From: Burkholderia sp. PAMC 26561 | GTDB lineage: Bacteria; Pseudomonadota; Gammaproteobacteria; Burkholderiales; Burkholderiaceae | Direction: 5' to 3' | DNA length: 64,000 nt | NCBI RefSeq assembly: GCF_001557535.2 | Contig: NZ_CP014315.1 | Span: 310,001 to 374,000 of the forward strand | In this document: one piece after another, positions 62,159 through 64,000 of the stretch | Position numbering within the stretch: the first letter of the stretch is position 1 | Layout of the letters: the number at the start of each line of letters is the position of its first letter | The notes under the pieces: model-generated | What the model saw: only the letters and a program-made list of their open reading frames with translations | The model's database searches: none | Told to the model about the DNA's origin: nothing | Made by a program: the position numbers and the translations under genes

Positions 62159-63409
62159 ATGAGCAAACCACTCGAAGGCATCAAGATCATCGACTTCACA
62201 CACGTCCAAGCAGGCCCTGCGTGCACGCAGTTACTGGCATGGTTCGGCGCGGACGTGATCAAGGTCGAACGTCCCGGTTCAGGCGATGTAACCCGCAACC
62301 AGTTGCGTGATATTCCAGACGCCGACGCGCTGTACTTCACCATGCTGAACAGCAACAAGAAGTCGCTGACGCTCGACACCAAGAAGCCCGAAGGCAAGGA
62401 AGTGCTGGAGAAGCTGATCCGCGAATCCGATGTTCTGGTCGAGAACTTCGGCCCGGGCGCGCTGGACCGGATGGGGTTTTCGTGGGAACGGCTGAACGAA
62501 CTGAACCCGAAGATGATCGTGGCGTCGGTCAAGGGCTTCAGCGACGGCCATCATTACGATGACCTGAAGGTCTACGAAAACGTCGCGCAATGCGCGGGCG
62601 GTGCAGCATCGACGACGGGCTTCTGGGACGGTCCTCCGACCATCAGCGCAGCCGCGCTCGGCGACAGCAACACGGGCATGCACCTGGCCATCGGCATTTT
62701 GACGGCGTTGATTGGCCGGGATAAGACCGGCAAGGGTCAGAAGGTGGCGGTATCGATGCAGGACAGCGTGCTGAATCTGTGCCGCGTGAAGCTGCGCGAT
62801 CAGCAGCGCCTCGACCGCCTGGGCTATCTGGAAGAGTATCCGCAATACCCGCATGGTGAATTCAGCGATGTCGTGCCGCGCGGCGGCAATGCCGGCGGTG
62901 GCGGTCAGCCGGGCTGGGTGCTCAAGTGCAAGGGCTGGGAAACGGACCCGAACTCGTACATCTACTTCACGATCCAGGGCCACGCGTGGGCGCCGATCTG
63001 CAAGGCGATCGGCAAGCCGGAATGGATCGACGATCCGAAGTACAACACCGCGCAAGCACGGCAGCCGCACATCTTCGACATCTTCGCGACAATCGAAACC
63101 TGGCTCGCCGATAAAACCAAGTTCGAAGCCGTCGATATCCTGCGCAAGTTCGACATTCCTTGCGCACCGGTCCTGACCATGAAAGAACTCGCCAATGATC
63201 CGTCGCTGCGTGCAAGCGGCACGATCGTGGAAGTGCCGCACAGCGTTCGCGGCTCGTATCTCACGGTCGGCAGTCCGATCAAGTTCTCGGACCTGAAGCC
63301 GGAAGTGACGGCATCGCCGCTGTTGGGCGAGCATACGGAAGAAGTCTTGGCGAGCCTCGGTTATAGCCCGCAGGAAATCTTCAACCTGAAGGAAATCCAG
63401 GCGGTCTGA
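62159..63409 (+). CDS. frc: Formyl-CoA:oxalate CoA-transferase
   Basis: The 416-residue type III CoA-transferase moves CoA from formyl-CoA to oxalate. The catalytic aspartate is residue 169 (GDSNTGMHL), the same number as in the Oxalobacter enzyme, and the flexible glycine loop GGGGQ is at residues 246-250. [20 protein letters not shown] and VVPRGGNAG are typical of true formyl-CoA transferases. With oxc it makes a cycle that turns oxalate into formate and CO2. No oxalate transporter gene is in the window. Confidence 0.97.
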   Translation: MSKPLEGIKIIDFTHVQAGPACTQLLAWFGADVIKVERPGSGDVTRNQLRDIPDADALYFTMLNSNKKSLTLDTKKPEGKEVLEKLIRESDVLVENFGPGALDRMGFSWERLNELNPKMIVASVKGFSDGHHYDDLKVYENVAQCAGGAASTTGFWDGPPTISAAALGDSNTGMHLAIGILTALIGRDKTGKGQKVAVSMQDSVLNLCRVKLRDQQRLDRLGYLEEYPQYPHGEFSDVVPRGGNAGGGGQPGWVLKCKGWETDPNSYIYFTIQGHAWAPICKAIGKPEWIDDPKYNTAQARQPHIFDIFATIETWLADKTKFEAVDILRKFDIPCAPVLTMKELANDPSLRASGTIVEVPHSVRGSYLTVGSPIKFSDLKPEVTASPLLGEHTEEVLASLGYSPQEIFNLKEIQAV

Positions 63410-63444
63410 TCGTCTGGATTCGTCGTAAAAGCCGGTCGAAGCAC

Positions 63445-63469
63445 CGGGGTCTCATTCTTCGAGACCCCG
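63445..63469 (+). terminator. Hairpin after frc
   Basis: CGGGGTCTC and GAGACCCCG form a nine-base stem with the loop ATTCTTC, 35 bases after the frc stop. There is no long T-run. The rest of the gap to 63660 shows no clear gene. Confidence 0.65.
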
Positions 63470-63660
63470 CTCAATGCGGCGCCACAAAGCGGGCGCCGCG
63501 TTGAACTGAATCATTACCCTTCCAGAACTGGCGGAATCCTGACTGATTACAAATCAGTCTACCGCCGCAGCCATCGACACCCTCACGGAAGTTTTGCGCG
63601 CCAATGTGCCGATGGCGCCCGTTCGTCTTTTCATCGTGAAGCGCTATCAGGAGGTTCCAA

Positions 63661-63900
63661 ATGCACGTTGAAGTCCTTGGGCAATACAGACTCGAACTGT
63701 CCGCCATGCAATTGATCCACAACGGCGGCTGGGCGGCCTACCTCGCCATTCGCACCGTCGATGAAAACCAGCAGTCGCAATCAGGCTTGCTGCCCTATCA
63801 GCACGTGGTCGACGAAGCCGTGTTCGAGAGCGAAGCAGCGGCAATCGCGGGTGCACGTCGTGCAGCAATGGCAATGTTGAGCACCGCGGCAACCCGATAA
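63661..63900 (+). CDS. Conserved-type small protein, 79 residues
   Basis: The small protein starts after a strong ribosome-binding site (AGGAGG, seven bases before the ATG). It has a beta-rich first half (MHVEVLGQYRLELSAMQL, WAAYLAIRTVDENQQ) and an alanine-rich helical end. No signal peptide or membrane segment is seen. I recognise no named family; similar short proteins are common in Burkholderiaceae. The last 100 bases of the window after it contain no gene that I can see. Confidence 0.65.
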   Translation: MHVEVLGQYRLELSAMQLIHNGGWAAYLAIRTVDENQQSQSGLLPYQHVVDEAVFESEAAAIAGARRAAMAMLSTAATR

Positions 63901-64000
63901 AGCGTGCGTTTAATGATTGGTAATCCTGAATGACCAAACTGGATTATCGGAATCAATTGGCCGACTCAGCAGACGCATAAAACAAAAGCGTTCGACCGCA

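Noticed and set aside
1..64000. CRISPR arrays, tRNA or rRNA genes, insertion sequences, complete prophage
   Set aside because: No regular direct repeats with spacers, no tRNA or rRNA sequence and no transposase or phage structural genes were recognised by eye.

Overview
The window looks like part of a secondary replicon (chromid or megaplasmid) of a Burkholderiaceae bacterium close to Caballeronia/Paraburkholderia. The DNA is GC-rich, a DUF4148 protein and a Gram-negative porin of the Burkholderia type are present, LysR, GntR and IclR regulators are abundant, and a ParA-ParB-replication-protein cassette lies at 41.8-45.6 kb. No rRNA, tRNA, insertion sequence or CRISPR array was seen. The genus is inferred from gene style, not from a marker gene.

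Layout. 0-2.9 kb: the end of a DeoR regulator, then a LysR regulator divergent from two oxidoreductases. 2.9-12.7 kb: an eight-gene minus-strand operon (deoC, a double aldehyde dehydrogenase, a FucU/RbsD mutarotase, a ribokinase-family kinase and a four-gene sugar ABC transporter) that reads as 2-deoxyribose or deoxynucleoside uptake and breakdown; its promoter overlaps a 16-bp palindrome very like the E. coli DeoR operator. 12.9-22 kb: an orphan HisKA_2 kinase, a glycosyltransferase, an alpha-methylacyl-CoA racemase, and a LysR / M20 amidohydrolase / MFS set. 21.5-26.5 kb: lipoprotein, CHASE2 histidine kinase, LysM-FecR protein and response regulator. 27-32.6 kb: single genes (ModA-like protein, flavoprotein, 2OG-Fe(II) oxygenase, porin, AAA ATPase) and a decayed LLM-class monooxygenase.

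32.6-39.7 kb: an overlapping eight-gene minus-strand operon (GntR regulator, SsuABC/TauABC-like transporter, MDR dehydrogenase, PaaI thioesterase, frameshifted VOC protein, acyl-CoA ligase) for an unidentified carboxylate. 40-41.5 kb: DUF4148 protein, a GntR regulator, a perfect 21-bp operator and the stump of a dehydrogenase gene. 41.8-47.8 kb: rep, parB, parA and a 629-residue tyrosine recombinase. The parB-rep gap holds two identical palindromes, three hairpins with the same six-base loop, and a promoter-to-terminator unit on the opposite strand that looks like a counter-transcript RNA, as in repABC replicons. 48-50.4 kb: a qorB/HxlR pair and an Xre-RES toxin-antitoxin module whose toxin is frameshifted. 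50.6-54.9 kb: an IclR regulator with a transporter / CoA-transferase / citrate-synthase-fold lyase operon. 55-58.4 kb: a GMC dehydrogenase operon with a Tat-exported small subunit, a cytochrome c and a ribbon-helix-helix gene carrying an internal stop. 59.3-63.4 kb: a GntR regulator and the oxalate genes oxc and frc, whose promoters share a 14-bp element.

Taken together this is an accessory catabolic region with several transporter-plus-enzyme modules, each next to its own regulator, flanking the replication and partition centre. Several genes are broken (VOC protein, RES toxin, RHH protein, LLM monooxygenase, dehydrogenase stump). The VOC and RES frameshifts lie in the same 8-base context and could be sequencing errors.
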